The notes beneath the pieces were generated by a model. That model made no database searches, was not told the origin of the DNA, and saw only the letters and a program-made list of their open reading frames with translations. A DNA stretch of 64,000 bases from Dermabacter sp. GTDB lineage: Bacteria; Actinomycetota; Actinomycetes; Actinomycetales; Dermabacteraceae. The stretch is taken from positions 186,001-250,000 of the forward strand of contig JAUNTX010000004.1 of NCBI GenBank assembly GCA_030538475.1, given 5' to 3'. Positions 46,621 through 55,574 of this stretch are shown one piece after another (position 1 is the stretch's first letter; every line of letters begins with the position of its first letter). The translations under genes were made by a program, and so were the position numbers.

Positions 46621-47292
46621 CTAGATGACCCGTCGGTCGCGGGCCCAGCGGCTCAGCTCGTAGCGGTTGGACAACTGGAGCTTTTTCAGCACGTTGGAGA
46701 CGTGCGTTTCGATCGTGCGGTCGGAGATGAAGAGCGCCGAGGCCGCCTCGCGGTAGGTGTGGCCGCGAGCGATGAGCTTCATGACCTCCTGCTCGCGCGG
46801 GCTCAAGAGGTCCATTTCGCTCGGGGTGGCGGGGGCCGTGCCGCGGAACGCATCGAGGACGAAACCGGCGAGCCGCGGGGAGAACACCGCGTCGCCTTCG
46901 GCAATGCGGTGGACGGCGGCGATGAGTTCCTCGCCGGTCGTGGACTTGGTGACGTAGCCGCGGGCGCCCGCGCGAATGACCGCGATGACGTCTTCTTCCG
47001 CGTCGGAGACCGAGAGTGCGAGGCACCTCACGGGGTGGCCCGCGAGCGAGATGACATCGGCGATGGCGTCGGCTACTTCCGCGCCGCCGCCACCGGAGCC
47101 GCCGGGAAGGTGGACGTCGAGTAGCACCACGTCGGGCTTCAGGGTTCGGGCGCGATCAATGGCGTCATCGACGGTGAGGGCGGTGCCGACGATCTGCACG
47201 GTGCCGGTGCGCTGGAGCTCATCACTGACCCCGAGCGCAAAAATGCGGTGATCGTCTACCACGAGGACGCGGATCGGCACGTCAGAGGCCAC
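46621..47292 (-). CDS. LuxR/NarL-family response regulator
   Basis: 223 residues. Receiver domain with VDDHRIFALGV, phosphoacceptor Asp59 in VVLLDVHLPG (followed by an unusual SGGGGAEVADA loop) and Lys in GYVTKST. C-terminal LuxR helix-turn-helix with LSPREQEVMKLIARGHTYREAA and TIETHVSNVLKKL. This is the type of regulator normally encoded directly next to the PspC-domain kinase at 48810-50234; here two genes intervene. GTG 47292 with AGGAG 7 bases upstream. Confidence 0.92.
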   Translation of the reverse strand: MASDVPIRVLVVDDHRIFALGVSDELQRTGTVQIVGTALTVDDAIDRARTLKPDVVLLDVHLPGGSGGGGAEVADAIADVISLAGHPVRCLALSVSDAEEDVIAVIRAGARGYVTKSTTGEELIAAVHRIAEGDAVFSPRLAGFVLDAFRGTAPATPSEMDLLSPREQEVMKLIARGHTYREAASALFISDRTIETHVSNVLKKLQLSNRYELSRWARDRRVI

Positions 47293-47427
47293 GGGGTGCT
47301 CCTAGCATTCGGCGAGAGTCATTCCCATTTTTGCACAGTGATCCCGGACGCGTGCTGCGATGCCCCGGGCGCGCAGTCGCCGCGGGGGCCGGGGGCGGCG
47401 GAGTGAGCGGCGGCCCGGTCGCGGCCG

Positions 47428-48000
47428 TCAGCCGTCGGTGCGTGTCGCCATGACGCCTGCGGCGGCGTCGCCGAACGCTTCCTGCATCTCAGCACGCACC
47501 TTACTCACCCACTCGGGAAGGAGGTTGAAATCCTCGTCCATCGCGGAGTCGCCCGCCTCCTCGAGACGCAGCGCGTACAGCGCGAGGGCCCCCATCACGT
47601 CCGCTGGCGTCCCGGCGATCTCGAGGGCGTCCTCGACATCATCGTCGGAATAGAGGAAACGCATCGCGTCCGCGTCGGCGTCATAGACGAAGGCATCGAG
47701 CCCTTCCGTGGCCAGCACCCACCACTGGGCAGGCCACCCGTCGATGGGGGCGCTTGAGCGAACCTTCCAACCGAAGCCATCCTGCGTCTGCCACAGGTCC
47801 GCGAGGCGGGGAAGCAGGACATCGTTGCCGCCCGCCTCGAAGATGACGCCCCGCGGCGGGTAGTCGTCCTCTCCCAGCGGCCCGATCTGGTCGTAGAAGT
47901 CCACGAGGGCGGAGGGCAGGGGCGCGGGGCCCTGCCAATCGGAGGCGGGCTGGGGTGCGCAGGCACCGAAATGGCTGAGGAACGTGAGAGCAGCAGTCAT
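47428..48000 (-). CDS. SMI1/KNR4 (SUKH)-like protein
   Basis: 190 residues, acidic, no signal peptide or membrane segment. LPSALVDFYDQIGPLGEDD resembles the helix that opens SMI1/KNR4 (SUKH) domains, and the later WWVLATEGLDAFVYDADAD and FLYSDDDVEDAL fit the sheet portion. SUKH proteins are widespread immunity or adaptor proteins against polymorphic toxins and contact-dependent nucleases, but no toxin gene is adjacent. Family assignment is tentative. ATG 48000; the upstream region holds a terminator-like hairpin and a 13-base tandem repeat. Confidence 0.6.
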   Translation of the reverse strand: MTAALTFLSHFGACAPQPASDWQGPAPLPSALVDFYDQIGPLGEDDYPPRGVIFEAGGNDVLLPRLADLWQTQDGFGWKVRSSAPIDGWPAQWWVLATEGLDAFVYDADADAMRFLYSDDDVEDALEIAGTPADVMGALALYALRLEEAGDSAMDEDFNLLPEWVSKVRAEMQEAFGDAAAGVMATRTDG

Positions 48001-48064
48001 GTGGGCAGCGTACCGGAACCCATGTGGCGCCACTGTCAGCGACACCAACGACGTCTGGATCACA

Positions 48065-48096
48065 TCAGGGGCCCGCGCGTATGCGCGGACCCCTGA
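48065..48096 (-). terminator. hairpin downstream of hdeD-like gene
   Basis: 7 bp, a 1x1 mismatch and 6 bp (48065-48078 with 48083-48096) around a GTAT loop. Lies downstream of the HdeD-like gene and upstream of the SUKH-like gene, both leftward, so it could separate the two. No T-tract. Confidence 0.45.
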
Positions 48097-48134
48097 GGAG
48101 TCAGCCCCGCGGGGCCGACAGGGAGGGCTGGCAC

Positions 48135-48186
48135 CGAAGCGCTGTGCTGAAGCGCTGAACTGAAGTGCTGAACTGAAGCGCTGTGC
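48135..48186. repeat. four tandem copies of a 13-base repeat
   Basis: Units at 48135, 48148, 48161 and 48174, consensus tGAAGCGCTGwrC. Three of four contain the palindrome AGCGCT; the third has AGTGCT. Located 21 bases downstream of the HdeD-like gene and ~135 bases upstream of the SUKH-like gene start. Could be an operator array or a slippage product. Confidence 0.85.
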
Positions 48187-48206
48187 CGATGCGTCGCCGA
48201 GGGTGC

Positions 48207-48758
48207 CTACGCGGCCGCCTTCGCGTTCTCGCGAGCCTCGGAGCGCCCCACGGCGCCCATGGCCACCATGCTTCCGCCCCAGATCACGGCGAGGATGCCG
48301 AGCCACAGGCTGAAGCCCACGGCCGCGGCGCCGGGCGCCATTGCGATGAGGATGCCCGCGATGAGCCACAGCACGCCCACGAGCACGAGCAGCCAGCGCG
48401 GGGTGTCCGCGTGGGAGGTGAACGCGGAGACGATATCGAGGATGCCGCGCGCGATGAACCACACGCCGAGCACCCACGTGAGAGCCACGAGGCTGCTGAG
48501 CGGCTGGGTCACCGCGATGATGCCGGCGAGCACGCCGAGGATACCGACGATGATGAGGATGGCGCGGCCGGACTTTTCTGCGGGTCGGAACGCCGAGACG
48601 AGGGCGAAGATGCCGTCGGCCAGGGCGTAAATGCCCCACACGATGACGAGCGTTGCGGCGCTGGCCACCGGGTAGAACATCGCGATGACGCCGAAGATGA
48701 TGGCGAGGATTCCAGCAATGATGAGGTAGGTGCTGGAGCGGCGGAGAAGGGTATTCAT
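48207..48758 (-). CDS. HdeD family (DUF308) acid-resistance-type membrane protein
   Basis: 183 residues with six hydrophobic helices arranged as three similar two-helix units (YPVASAATLVIVWGIYALADG, TQPLSSLVALTWVLGVWFIARG, APGAAAVGFSLWLGILAVIWG quoted in part). This is the DUF308/HdeD pattern. In E. coli HdeD is linked to acid resistance; in actinobacteria the function is unknown. ATG 48758 with AAGGACC upstream. It lies between the PspC-type kinase and its regulator, which suggests a membrane stress context. Confidence 0.88.
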   Translation of the reverse strand: MNTLLRRSSTYLIIAGILAIIFGVIAMFYPVASAATLVIVWGIYALADGIFALVSAFRPAEKSGRAILIIVGILGVLAGIIAVTQPLSSLVALTWVLGVWFIARGILDIVSAFTSHADTPRWLLVLVGVLWLIAGILIAMAPGAAAVGFSLWLGILAVIWGGSMVAMGAVGRSEARENAKAAA

Positions 48759-48809
48759 GAGTGGGTCCTTCCTCTCAAAGAGTGAATCCCATCAGCATAC
48801 TCCCATGCT

Positions 48810-50234
48810 TCACGACCCTCGAGCATTGCCGGGCGGCCGGTCGATCGCGAGCGTCACTTCCGCGCCACCCCCGATGGCGGGGCCGATCCGGGCGCTGCCG
48901 CCCGCGCGCTCCATGCGGCCGATGATCGATTCGCGGACCCCGAGGCGCCCCTCGGGGATGTCGGTCACTGCGAACCCGGGACCGCGGTCGCGCACGAACA
49001 GTTCGATGGGGGAGTCCGCGGCATCGAGGAACACTCGCACTCCCGATTTGCCGTGACGCACGGCGTTGCTGGCCGCCTCGCGCAGTGCGAGCGCGAGCGG
49101 CAGGATCTCCTCGCTCATCTCGCAGTCGCCAATCGCCACCACGTCAATCTCCACCCCGTGCTGCTTTTCCACCTGCTCGGCGATCAGGGTGACCGCCTCG
49201 CGCAGGCTCGCGGGAAGCTCCTGAATGCCGGGCCCGGCGGTGCTCCCGAGGGCCCGCTTGCCGTACAGCCAGCGGCGAAGCTCCACCTCCTGCTGGCGGG
49301 CGAGCTGGCGCATCCGGTCGGGATCCACCCCCTCGCGCTGAATCACCGTCAGGGTTTGCAGCACGGAATCGTGCAGGTGGGCCGTGATTTCCGCCTGCTG
49401 GTGCACGAGGGCGCGCTGCTCGGATTCTTCGCGCATGCCCCGCCACAGGCGCCGCCCCCACGGGATGAGGACCACCGACATGAGGCCGAGCACGATGAGG
49501 GCGATGGAGCCCGTGACCGCCATCGCCTCGACGCCGAACACGCTCTCCACCATGATGAGCGAGCCGCCGAGCAAGAGCGTGACGGAGACGGCGAGGGTGT
49601 AGGCCACCGCGCGCGGCAGAGTTCCGACCGTGCCGGACCAGCGGGCATCGTCCACGAGGCCGAGCGGCAGCAGGCCGATCCCGGCGCCGGTCGCGACGAT
49701 CCCGGCCCCGACCCCGAGCCTCGTGCCCGTCTCCCACCAGGGAGCCACGAGCGCGAGTATGCCGAGCACGATCATGGTGACGGACGCGCCGATGATGCCG
49801 GACAGGACGAGCCACTGGGCGCCCGCCGTTCGCCGCGAGGTGAGGACTCGCTGTGCGGCGCTCATGCCCGCCTGGAGGGAGGGCCGGCCTCGCACGCGCG
49901 AGGCGGCGCCCTCGCTCAGCATGACGCGCTGCTCGCCCGCGTCGCTCGGCAGCGACGCCCACGCGATGAGGTACACGATCATCGAACTCGCGCTCACCCC
50001 GCCGAGTGCCACGAGCACGAGCGGCACGCCCGTGAGGGCCGCGGAGAGGGGAAACAGGGTCAGCAGGCCCAGCGCGCCGGTGAGGAACGACATCCCGCCC
50101 AGCAGGAACAGCGTGCGCATGAGGACCGTCGGCACCCCCGTCGCGCGCCCCACCGCGGCGCACACGCCGACGAGCACGGCCTCGCCGCGCGGGCGAACCC
50201 ACAGGCGCGCTGACGGCTGAATCACCTCGGTCAT
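48810..50234 (-). CDS. PspC-domain sensor histidine kinase (NarL-partner type)
   Basis: 474 residues. Residues ~10-95 are a PspC domain (VLVGVCAAVGRATGVPTVLMRTLF), followed by further membrane helices to ~260. The cytoplasmic HisKA_3-type dimerisation domain holds His288 in AHLHDSVLQTLTVIQ, and the HATPase domain has REAASNAVRHGKSG, VRDRGPGFAV and GRLGVRESIIGRMERAGG. These kinases couple envelope stress to a LuxR-type regulator (46621-47292). ATG 50234 is only 15 bases from the divergent PspC gene start. Confidence 0.92.
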   Translation of the reverse strand: MTEVIQPSARLWVRPRGEAVLVGVCAAVGRATGVPTVLMRTLFLLGGMSFLTGALGLLTLFPLSAALTGVPLVLVALGGVSASSMIVYLIAWASLPSDAGEQRVMLSEGAASRVRGRPSLQAGMSAAQRVLTSRRTAGAQWLVLSGIIGASVTMIVLGILALVAPWWETGTRLGVGAGIVATGAGIGLLPLGLVDDARWSGTVGTLPRAVAYTLAVSVTLLLGGSLIMVESVFGVEAMAVTGSIALIVLGLMSVVLIPWGRRLWRGMREESEQRALVHQQAEITAHLHDSVLQTLTVIQREGVDPDRMRQLARQQEVELRRWLYGKRALGSTAGPGIQELPASLREAVTLIAEQVEKQHGVEIDVVAIGDCEMSEEILPLALALREAASNAVRHGKSGVRVFLDAADSPIELFVRDRGPGFAVTDIPEGRLGVRESIIGRMERAGGSARIGPAIGGGAEVTLAIDRPPGNARGS

Positions 50235-50257
50235 GCCACCATGGTGACATGACCGAG
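50226..50257. promoter_or_regulatory. 32-base near-perfect palindrome spanning two divergent start codons
   Basis: Fifteen of sixteen base pairs match around a CCATGG centre (50241/50242); the only mismatch is 50236/50247. The arms contain the start codons of the kinase (50234, leftward) and of the PspC protein (50249, rightward), each beginning ATGACCGAG. Only 14 bases separate the two ATGs, too little for two leadered promoters. Part of the symmetry comes from the identical first codons; the centre is independent of that. Could be a shared operator over leaderless starts. Confidence 0.7.
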
Positions 50258-51718
50258 CCCTCGCAGTCCCCGCCCGGTGCCGGTGGTGCGCCCGGGCCCC
50301 TCGGTCCAGAGCGCCCCGGCATCGATCCTCAGCCCACCATCGAGGCCCTCGCTCGCGTCTCCGAGTCTGGGGACGCGACCGCCTTTGCCCTGCGCTACGG
50401 CCTCGCCCGCCGGCCCGGCAAGGGCATCGTGGCGGGCGTGTGCGCGGCGCTCGCCGACGCCTACGGGCTGCCCGTGCGCCTCGTGCGGGCCTTCGCCATC
50501 GTTCTCGCGCTGCTCGGCCCCGGCGTCGCGCTCTACCTCATTCTCTTCTTGCTCTTGCCGCGCGCGCTGCCCACGGGCGATGGCCGCGAGACCTTCGACG
50601 TGCCCATCCGCTCCCTGGCCCGCGGCCGCGTGCAGCCGGGCGATGTCGTGGTCGCCGTCGGCGTCCTTCCCGGCCTCGCCCTCGCGGCCCTCGCCGCGTG
50701 GTACTACGCCCTCAAAGCCCCCATCGCGCTGGCTTTCCTCGTGCCCATTGCCTTCATCCTCGGCACCATCGTGCTGCTCGGCGCCCTCCACGCGAGTCGC
50801 GCCCGCACCACCTACCTCTTTGCGAGCCTCGCCGAACGCGCGGGGGTGAGCAGCCACGACGATCTCCTCGCCACCATCGACCGCCTGCGCCGCGACGCCC
50901 CGCGCGCGTGGGGCCAGCCTCCCGCACAGTACCGGGGCGAGGGGGCTCTCGAGGACGAGGCGGCTCCCTCGCCCGGCAGGCGGCCCCGCGTGCCCACGCG
51001 CCGCGTCTGGATCCTCGTCGTCGTCGCGACCCTCCTCGCCGTCGGCCTGTTCAGCCTCGTCTCCTATGTCCCCTCCCTCGTGCCCGCGCTCAATCCCGAC
51101 GGGCCCCTCTCCGTGATCGGACGCGTCGGCCTCGCGGCCGCGACCGTCACGCTCCTCGTCGGCGCCACCCTCATCATCGAGGGCCGACGGGGCCGCAGGA
51201 GCCCCCAGCTCGTCGCCATCGGCCTCGTGTGCGCGCTCGCCTTCACCGCCTCCGTCGTGTGGGTGCGCCTGACCGATTCGCGCGGCGTGGACCCGATCGT
51301 CGTCGCCGTCACCGAGTACACCCCCGGCACCTTCATCGAATGCAACGCGCGGGGCGTGCGCCAGTGGGCGCAGCCCGTCATCATCGACCTGTCGGACCTC
51401 GAAGCGCCCCCGACCGACGCCGAGGCCCGCCTCACGTGGCAGGAAACCCACCCCGGTAACGACCCCTCCTACCTGGACCTCTCGCTCGCCATCGCGTGCT
51501 ACCGCACCGTCGGCGATGTCACCGTGATCCTCCCGAGCAGCGACTGGCGCGTGGACACGACGCTCAGCACGGCGCTCGGCCACTACTCCTCAAACCAGTT
51601 CCAGGGCTTCAACCGCTACGACCCCGCCTACGTGACCGTCCAGATCTCCGGCCAGCTCCTGGTCGGCGACATCACCTACCTCACCCCCGAGCAGGCGAAA
51701 GAGGCCGGACTGCCATGA
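50249..51718 (+). CDS. PspC-domain membrane protein
   Basis: 489 residues. A Pro/Gly-rich cytoplasmic start is followed by a PspC domain (~50-105: RRPGKGIVAGVCAALADAYGLPVRLVRAF) and then about four more membrane helices. The C-terminal ~130 residues (VTEYTPGTFIECNARG...) form an extracytoplasmic domain with predicted strands, possibly the adhesin/LiaF-like part of PspC proteins. The partner kinase also has a PspC domain and is divergent from it. Likely membrane-stress sensor or effector. Followed by an overlapping small membrane gene. Confidence 0.85.
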   Translation: MTEPSQSPPGAGGAPGPLGPERPGIDPQPTIEALARVSESGDATAFALRYGLARRPGKGIVAGVCAALADAYGLPVRLVRAFAIVLALLGPGVALYLILFLLLPRALPTGDGRETFDVPIRSLARGRVQPGDVVVAVGVLPGLALAALAAWYYALKAPIALAFLVPIAFILGTIVLLGALHASRARTTYLFASLAERAGVSSHDDLLATIDRLRRDAPRAWGQPPAQYRGEGALEDEAAPSPGRRPRVPTRRVWILVVVATLLAVGLFSLVSYVPSLVPALNPDGPLSVIGRVGLAAATVTLLVGATLIIEGRRGRRSPQLVAIGLVCALAFTASVVWVRLTDSRGVDPIVVAVTEYTPGTFIECNARGVRQWAQPVIIDLSDLEAPPTDAEARLTWQETHPGNDPSYLDLSLAIACYRTVGDVTVILPSSDWRVDTTLSTALGHYSSNQFQGFNRYDPAYVTVQISGQLLVGDITYLTPEQAKEAGLP

Positions 51719-51975
51719 CCGCCCACCCATCCGGCCCCGCCCCCGCGACCGTGGGCACCGGCGTCTTCTTCGTCCTCATCACCCTCCTGCTGATCCTCGT
51801 CCTGTTCGTGGGAAGCGCGGTGCCCGAATGGATCGTGGGTGTGGCCGTGTGCCTCGTCCTCGCCCTCAGCATCCTCGCGGGACTCACGCTCGGTCAGCGC
51901 GGCGAGACGCCTGGCCAGGGCGGTGCGGCCGACGGATCGGTCACACCGACGACCCAGAACGGCCCGGGCCACTAA
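51715..51975 (+). CDS. small two-helix membrane protein
   Basis: 86 residues: hydrophobic helices at about 17-36 and 40-60, then a Gly/Gln/Thr-rich hydrophilic tail. Begins with an ATGA overlap with the PspC gene, so it is translationally coupled and probably part of the same stress system. No recognisable family. Confidence 0.7.
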   Translation: MTAHPSGPAPATVGTGVFFVLITLLLILVLFVGSAVPEWIVGVAVCLVLALSILAGLTLGQRGETPGQGGAADGSVTPTTQNGPGH

Positions 51976-51986
51976 GCCGCCCCGGA

Positions 51987-52239
51987 CTCGGTTGCTACCC
52001 TGGTGGGCATCACGGCACCGATCCGGCCATCACCGGGGAGCCGCGGGAAGAACGGGCGAGCGCTTCAGGCGCCGCCTCAGTAGAACCCGCCGGGACCAGC
52101 CCGTCAACGCTGAAGAACGAGTGGCGCTTCTTGCGCCAACCGAGGTGGTACCGCGCCGATGGGCGCCCTCGGGCCCGCAGTATTCGAACAGGTCGAATGC
52201 CGTGGCCCGGGACGGGTCACGCTGGAGTGAAGGAACCCG
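51987..52239 (+). promoter_or_regulatory. T-box riboswitch leader of ileS
   Basis: The T-box GGTGGTACCGCG is at 52144-52155, with TGGT (52146-52149) to pair with the tRNA acceptor end. Upstream is the short actinobacterial stem I region (GGGCATCACGGCACCG...), containing ATC trinucleotides at 52009, 52021 and 52029, one of which would be the Ile specifier; AGTAGAAC follows at ~52079. A 6-bp hairpin at 52122-52138 fits stem III. Uncharged tRNA-Ile binding raises ileS expression; actinobacterial ileS T-boxes act on translation by freeing the ribosome site (GGAG 52224, AAGGAA 52230). No terminator T-tract is seen, consistent with that. Confidence 0.93.
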
Positions 52240-55200
52240 ATGGTCTACCCGAAGAACGGCGCACAGCTCACCGCCTCCCCGAACCTCCCCGAACTCGAAA
52301 CCCGCGTGCTTGAGACGTGGGAGCGGGACGATACGTTCCGGGAGTCGATTCGCCGCCGCGAAGGCGCCGAAGAGTTCGTGTTCTACGACGGGCCCCCCTT
52401 CGCCAACGGCCTGCCCCACTACGGCCACCTGCTCACCGGCTACGCGAAGGACGTGGTGCCGCGCTACCGCACGATGCGCGGCAACCGGGTCGAGCGCCGC
52501 TTCGGCTGGGACACCCACGGCCTTCCCGCCGAACTGGAAGCGATGCGGGAGCTGGGCCTCAAGGAAAAGGCCGACATCGAAGAGATGGGCATCCAGGCGT
52601 TCAACAACGCCGCCCAGGACTCCGTGCTGAAGTACACCAACGAGTGGGTGGACTACGTGAGCCGCCAGGCCCGCTGGGTGGACTTCGACAACGACTACAA
52701 GACCCTCGACATCACCTTCATGGAATCGGTGCTGTGGGCGTTCAAGACCCTGTGGGACAAGGGCCGCGCCTACGAGGGCTACAAGGTGCTGCCGTACTGC
52801 TGGGTGGATCAGACCCCGCTCAGCGCCCACGAACTGCGCATGGACGATGACGTCTACCAGGAGCGCCAGGACGCCTCCGTCATCGTGACCTTCCCCCTTG
52901 CCGGCGAGCGCGCCGAAGAGCTGGGGCTCGCGGGCACGAAGGCGCTCGCGTGGACCACGACCCCGTGGACCCTGCCCACGAACTTCTCCCTCGCCGTCGG
53001 CCCCGACATCACCTACGTGACCGTCCCCGCGGGCCCGCTCGGCGCCGCCGACGGCTCCGAGCCGGGCGCCTCCACCTACCTGCTCGCGAAGGACCTCGCG
53101 GGCAGCTTCGCGAAGGAACTCGGCTACGAGGGTGCCGAGGACGTGCTCGCCCACGCCGGTGAGCGGGAATACGCGGGCTCCGAACTCGAATACGTCTCCT
53201 ACACGCCGCTGTGGGACGTCTACTCCCGCACCCCCGAGGAATGGGGCCTGGAAAACGCGTGGATCATCACGGTCGCCGACTACGTTTCGACCACCGACGG
53301 TACCGGCATCGTCCACCAGGCCACCGCCTACGGTGAAGAGGACCAGAAGGTCAACGCCGAGTACGGCATCCCGGTCGTGGTGAGCGTGGACGACGGCGCG
53401 AAGTTCCTCGACATGTTCCGCGGCACCGCCCTCGATGCCATCGCCGGACTCCAGGTGTTCGACGCCAACCGGCCCATCATCCGCCTGCTCGCCGCCGATC
53501 ACCGCCTGTTCCGCGAACAGAGCTACGTGCACAGCTACCCGCACTGCTGGCGCTGCCGCAACCCCCTCATCTACAAGGCCGTCAGCTCCTGGTTCATCAA
53601 GGTGACCGATCAGCGCGAACGCATGCTCGAACTCAACGAGCAGATCACGTGGGAGCCCGCGAACGTCAAGCACGGCCAGTTCGGCAAGTGGCTCGAAGGG
53701 GCCCGCGACTGGGCGATCTCCCGCAACCGCTACTGGGGCACGCCCATCCCCGTGTGGAAGAGCGACGATCCGAACCACCCGCGCATCGATGTCTACGGCT
53801 CGCTCGCCGAACTCGAAGCCGACTTCGGGCGTCTGCCGCGCGACGAAAAGGGCGAGGTCAACCTGCATCGCCCCTACATCGACGATCTGACCCGCCCGAA
53901 CCCCGACGATCCGACGGGGCGCTCCACCATGCGCCGCATCACCGACATCTTCGACGTGTGGTTCGATTCGGCCTCGATGCCGTTCGCCCAGGTGCACTAC
54001 CCGTTCGAAAACCAGGAATGGTTCGACACGCACAATCCCGCCGACTTCATCGTCGAATACATCGGGCAGACCCGCGGCTGGTTCTACGTCATGCACGTGC
54101 TGTCCACCGCCCTGTTTGATCGACCCTCGTACAAGAACGTAATCTGCCACGGCATCGTGCTCGGCGACGACGGCGAGAAAATGTCGAAGTCCCGCCGCAA
54201 CTACCCCGACGTGCGCGACATGTACGACAAGTACGGGGCCGACGCGATGCGCTGGTTCCTCATGGCCTCCCCGATCCTTCGCGGCGGCAACCTCATCGTC
54301 GCCGAAAGCAACATCCGCGACGCCGTGCGCACCACCGTCCTCCCGCTGTGGAACACGTGGTACTTCCTCGCCCTGTACGCGAACGCGGCGGGGCCGAAGG
54401 GGGCCGACGGCACCCCCGAAGGGTACGAGGCCCAGCCCCGCTACACCTCGACCGACGTCATGGACCGCTACCTCCTGGCCCGCACCGGGACCCTCGTGCG
54501 GGATGTTCAGGCGCAGCTGGATGCGCTGACCATCGCCGAAGCGGCGGCCAGCATCCAGAGCTACATCGACATGCTCACGAACTGGTACGTGCGCCGCTCG
54601 CGCGACCGGTTCTGGGAGGGCGACGAGCAGGCCATCGACACGCTGGCCACCTGCCTGGAGACGCTCGTGCGCGTGAGCGCCCCGCTGCTGCCGCTCGTGA
54701 GCGAGGAAATCTGGCGCGAACTCACCGGGGGCCGCTCCGTGCATCTCGAGGACTGGCCCGACGCGTCCCTGTTCCCCACGGACGATGCGCTCGTGGCGCA
54801 CATGGATGCCGTGCGCCAGATTGCTTCCGCGGGCAACGCCCTGCGCAAGAAGGAGGGCCTGCGGGCCCGCTTGCCGCTGGCCGAACTGACGGTCGTGGCC
54901 GACGACGCCGACGGCCTCGTGCCCTTTACCGGGATCATCCAGGACGAACTGAACGTCAAGGCGGTGCGCCTGATCGATGTGGCGAGCGACGAGGCGAGCA
55001 CGCTCGGTGTGCGCCAGCGCCTCAGCGTCAATGCGAGGGCCGCGGGCCCCCGCCTCGGCAAGCAGGTGCAGCAGGCCATCAAGGGCGCGAAGAGCGGCGA
55101 CTGGTCCGTCGCCGAGGACGGTTCCGTGACCTCGGGCGGGCTCGCCCTCGAGGACGGCGAGTACGCCCTCGAACTCGTCGCGGGGGATTCCGCCGCGACT

Positions 55201-55539
55201 GAGGGCCGCGCCATCGGCGTGCTGCGCGGCGGGGATTTCCTCGTGCTCGATACCCGCGTGAGCCCCGAACTGGAAGCCGAAGGCCGCGCCCGCGACGTGA
55301 TTCGCGCCGTCCAGCAGGCCCGCCGCTCCGCCGGATTCGAGGTCTCCGACCGCATCCACCTGGGCATCGACGGCAGCGCCGAGGCCCTCGCCGCGGTGAG
55401 CGAGTTCCACGACCTCGTGGCAGCGGAAGTGCTCGCGCTCAGCATCGCCGTGGGCGAGGACGCGCTCGCGGACGCCGAGTTCACGGCGAGGGAGAAGATC
55501 ACCGGGGGTGAGGTGAGCGTGGGCCTCGCGCGCGCCTGA
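52240..55539 (+). CDS. ileS: isoleucine--tRNA ligase, eukaryote-like (type 2)
   Basis: 1099 residues, class Ia. The HIGH motif appears as HYGH in [20 protein letters not shown], and KMSKS as [12 protein letters not shown]. The catalytic sequences [12 protein letters not shown] and the long C-terminal region mark the eukaryote-like type 2 IleS rather than the classic bacterial type 1. Type 2 enzymes are typical of actinobacteria and are generally less sensitive to mupirocin. The CP1 editing domain is at ~190-390 ([18 protein letters not shown]). Controlled by the T-box leader. ATG 52240 with AAGGAA 4 bases upstream. Confidence 0.95.
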   Translation: MVYPKNGAQLTASPNLPELETRVLETWERDDTFRESIRRREGAEEFVFYDGPPFANGLPHYGHLLTGYAKDVVPRYRTMRGNRVERRFGWDTHGLPAELEAMRELGLKEKADIEEMGIQAFNNAAQDSVLKYTNEWVDYVSRQARWVDFDNDYKTLDITFMESVLWAFKTLWDKGRAYEGYKVLPYCWVDQTPLSAHELRMDDDVYQERQDASVIVTFPLAGERAEELGLAGTKALAWTTTPWTLPTNFSLAVGPDITYVTVPAGPLGAADGSEPGASTYLLAKDLAGSFAKELGYEGAEDVLAHAGEREYAGSELEYVSYTPLWDVYSRTPEEWGLENAWIITVADYVSTTDGTGIVHQATAYGEEDQKVNAEYGIPVVVSVDDGAKFLDMFRGTALDAIAGLQVFDANRPIIRLLAADHRLFREQSYVHSYPHCWRCRNPLIYKAVSSWFIKVTDQRERMLELNEQITWEPANVKHGQFGKWLEGARDWAISRNRYWGTPIPVWKSDDPNHPRIDVYGSLAELEADFGRLPRDEKGEVNLHRPYIDDLTRPNPDDPTGRSTMRRITDIFDVWFDSASMPFAQVHYPFENQEWFDTHNPADFIVEYIGQTRGWFYVMHVLSTALFDRPSYKNVICHGIVLGDDGEKMSKSRRNYPDVRDMYDKYGADAMRWFLMASPILRGGNLIVAESNIRDAVRTTVLPLWNTWYFLALYANAAGPKGADGTPEGYEAQPRYTSTDVMDRYLLARTGTLVRDVQAQLDALTIAEAAASIQSYIDMLTNWYVRRSRDRFWEGDEQAIDTLATCLETLVRVSAPLLPLVSEEIWRELTGGRSVHLEDWPDASLFPTDDALVAHMDAVRQIASAGNALRKKEGLRARLPLAELTVVADDADGLVPFTGIIQDELNVKAVRLIDVASDEASTLGVRQRLSVNARAAGPRLGKQVQQAIKGAKSGDWSVAEDGSVTSGGLALEDGEYALELVAGDSAATEGRAIGVLRGGDFLVLDTRVSPELEAEGRARDVIRAVQQARRSAGFEVSDRIHLGIDGSAEALAAVSEFHDLVAAEVLALSIAVGEDALADAEFTAREKITGGEVSVGLARA

Positions 55540-55574
55540 GCATCGCCGTGGCCTGCCGCCCGCCCTGCCGAATC

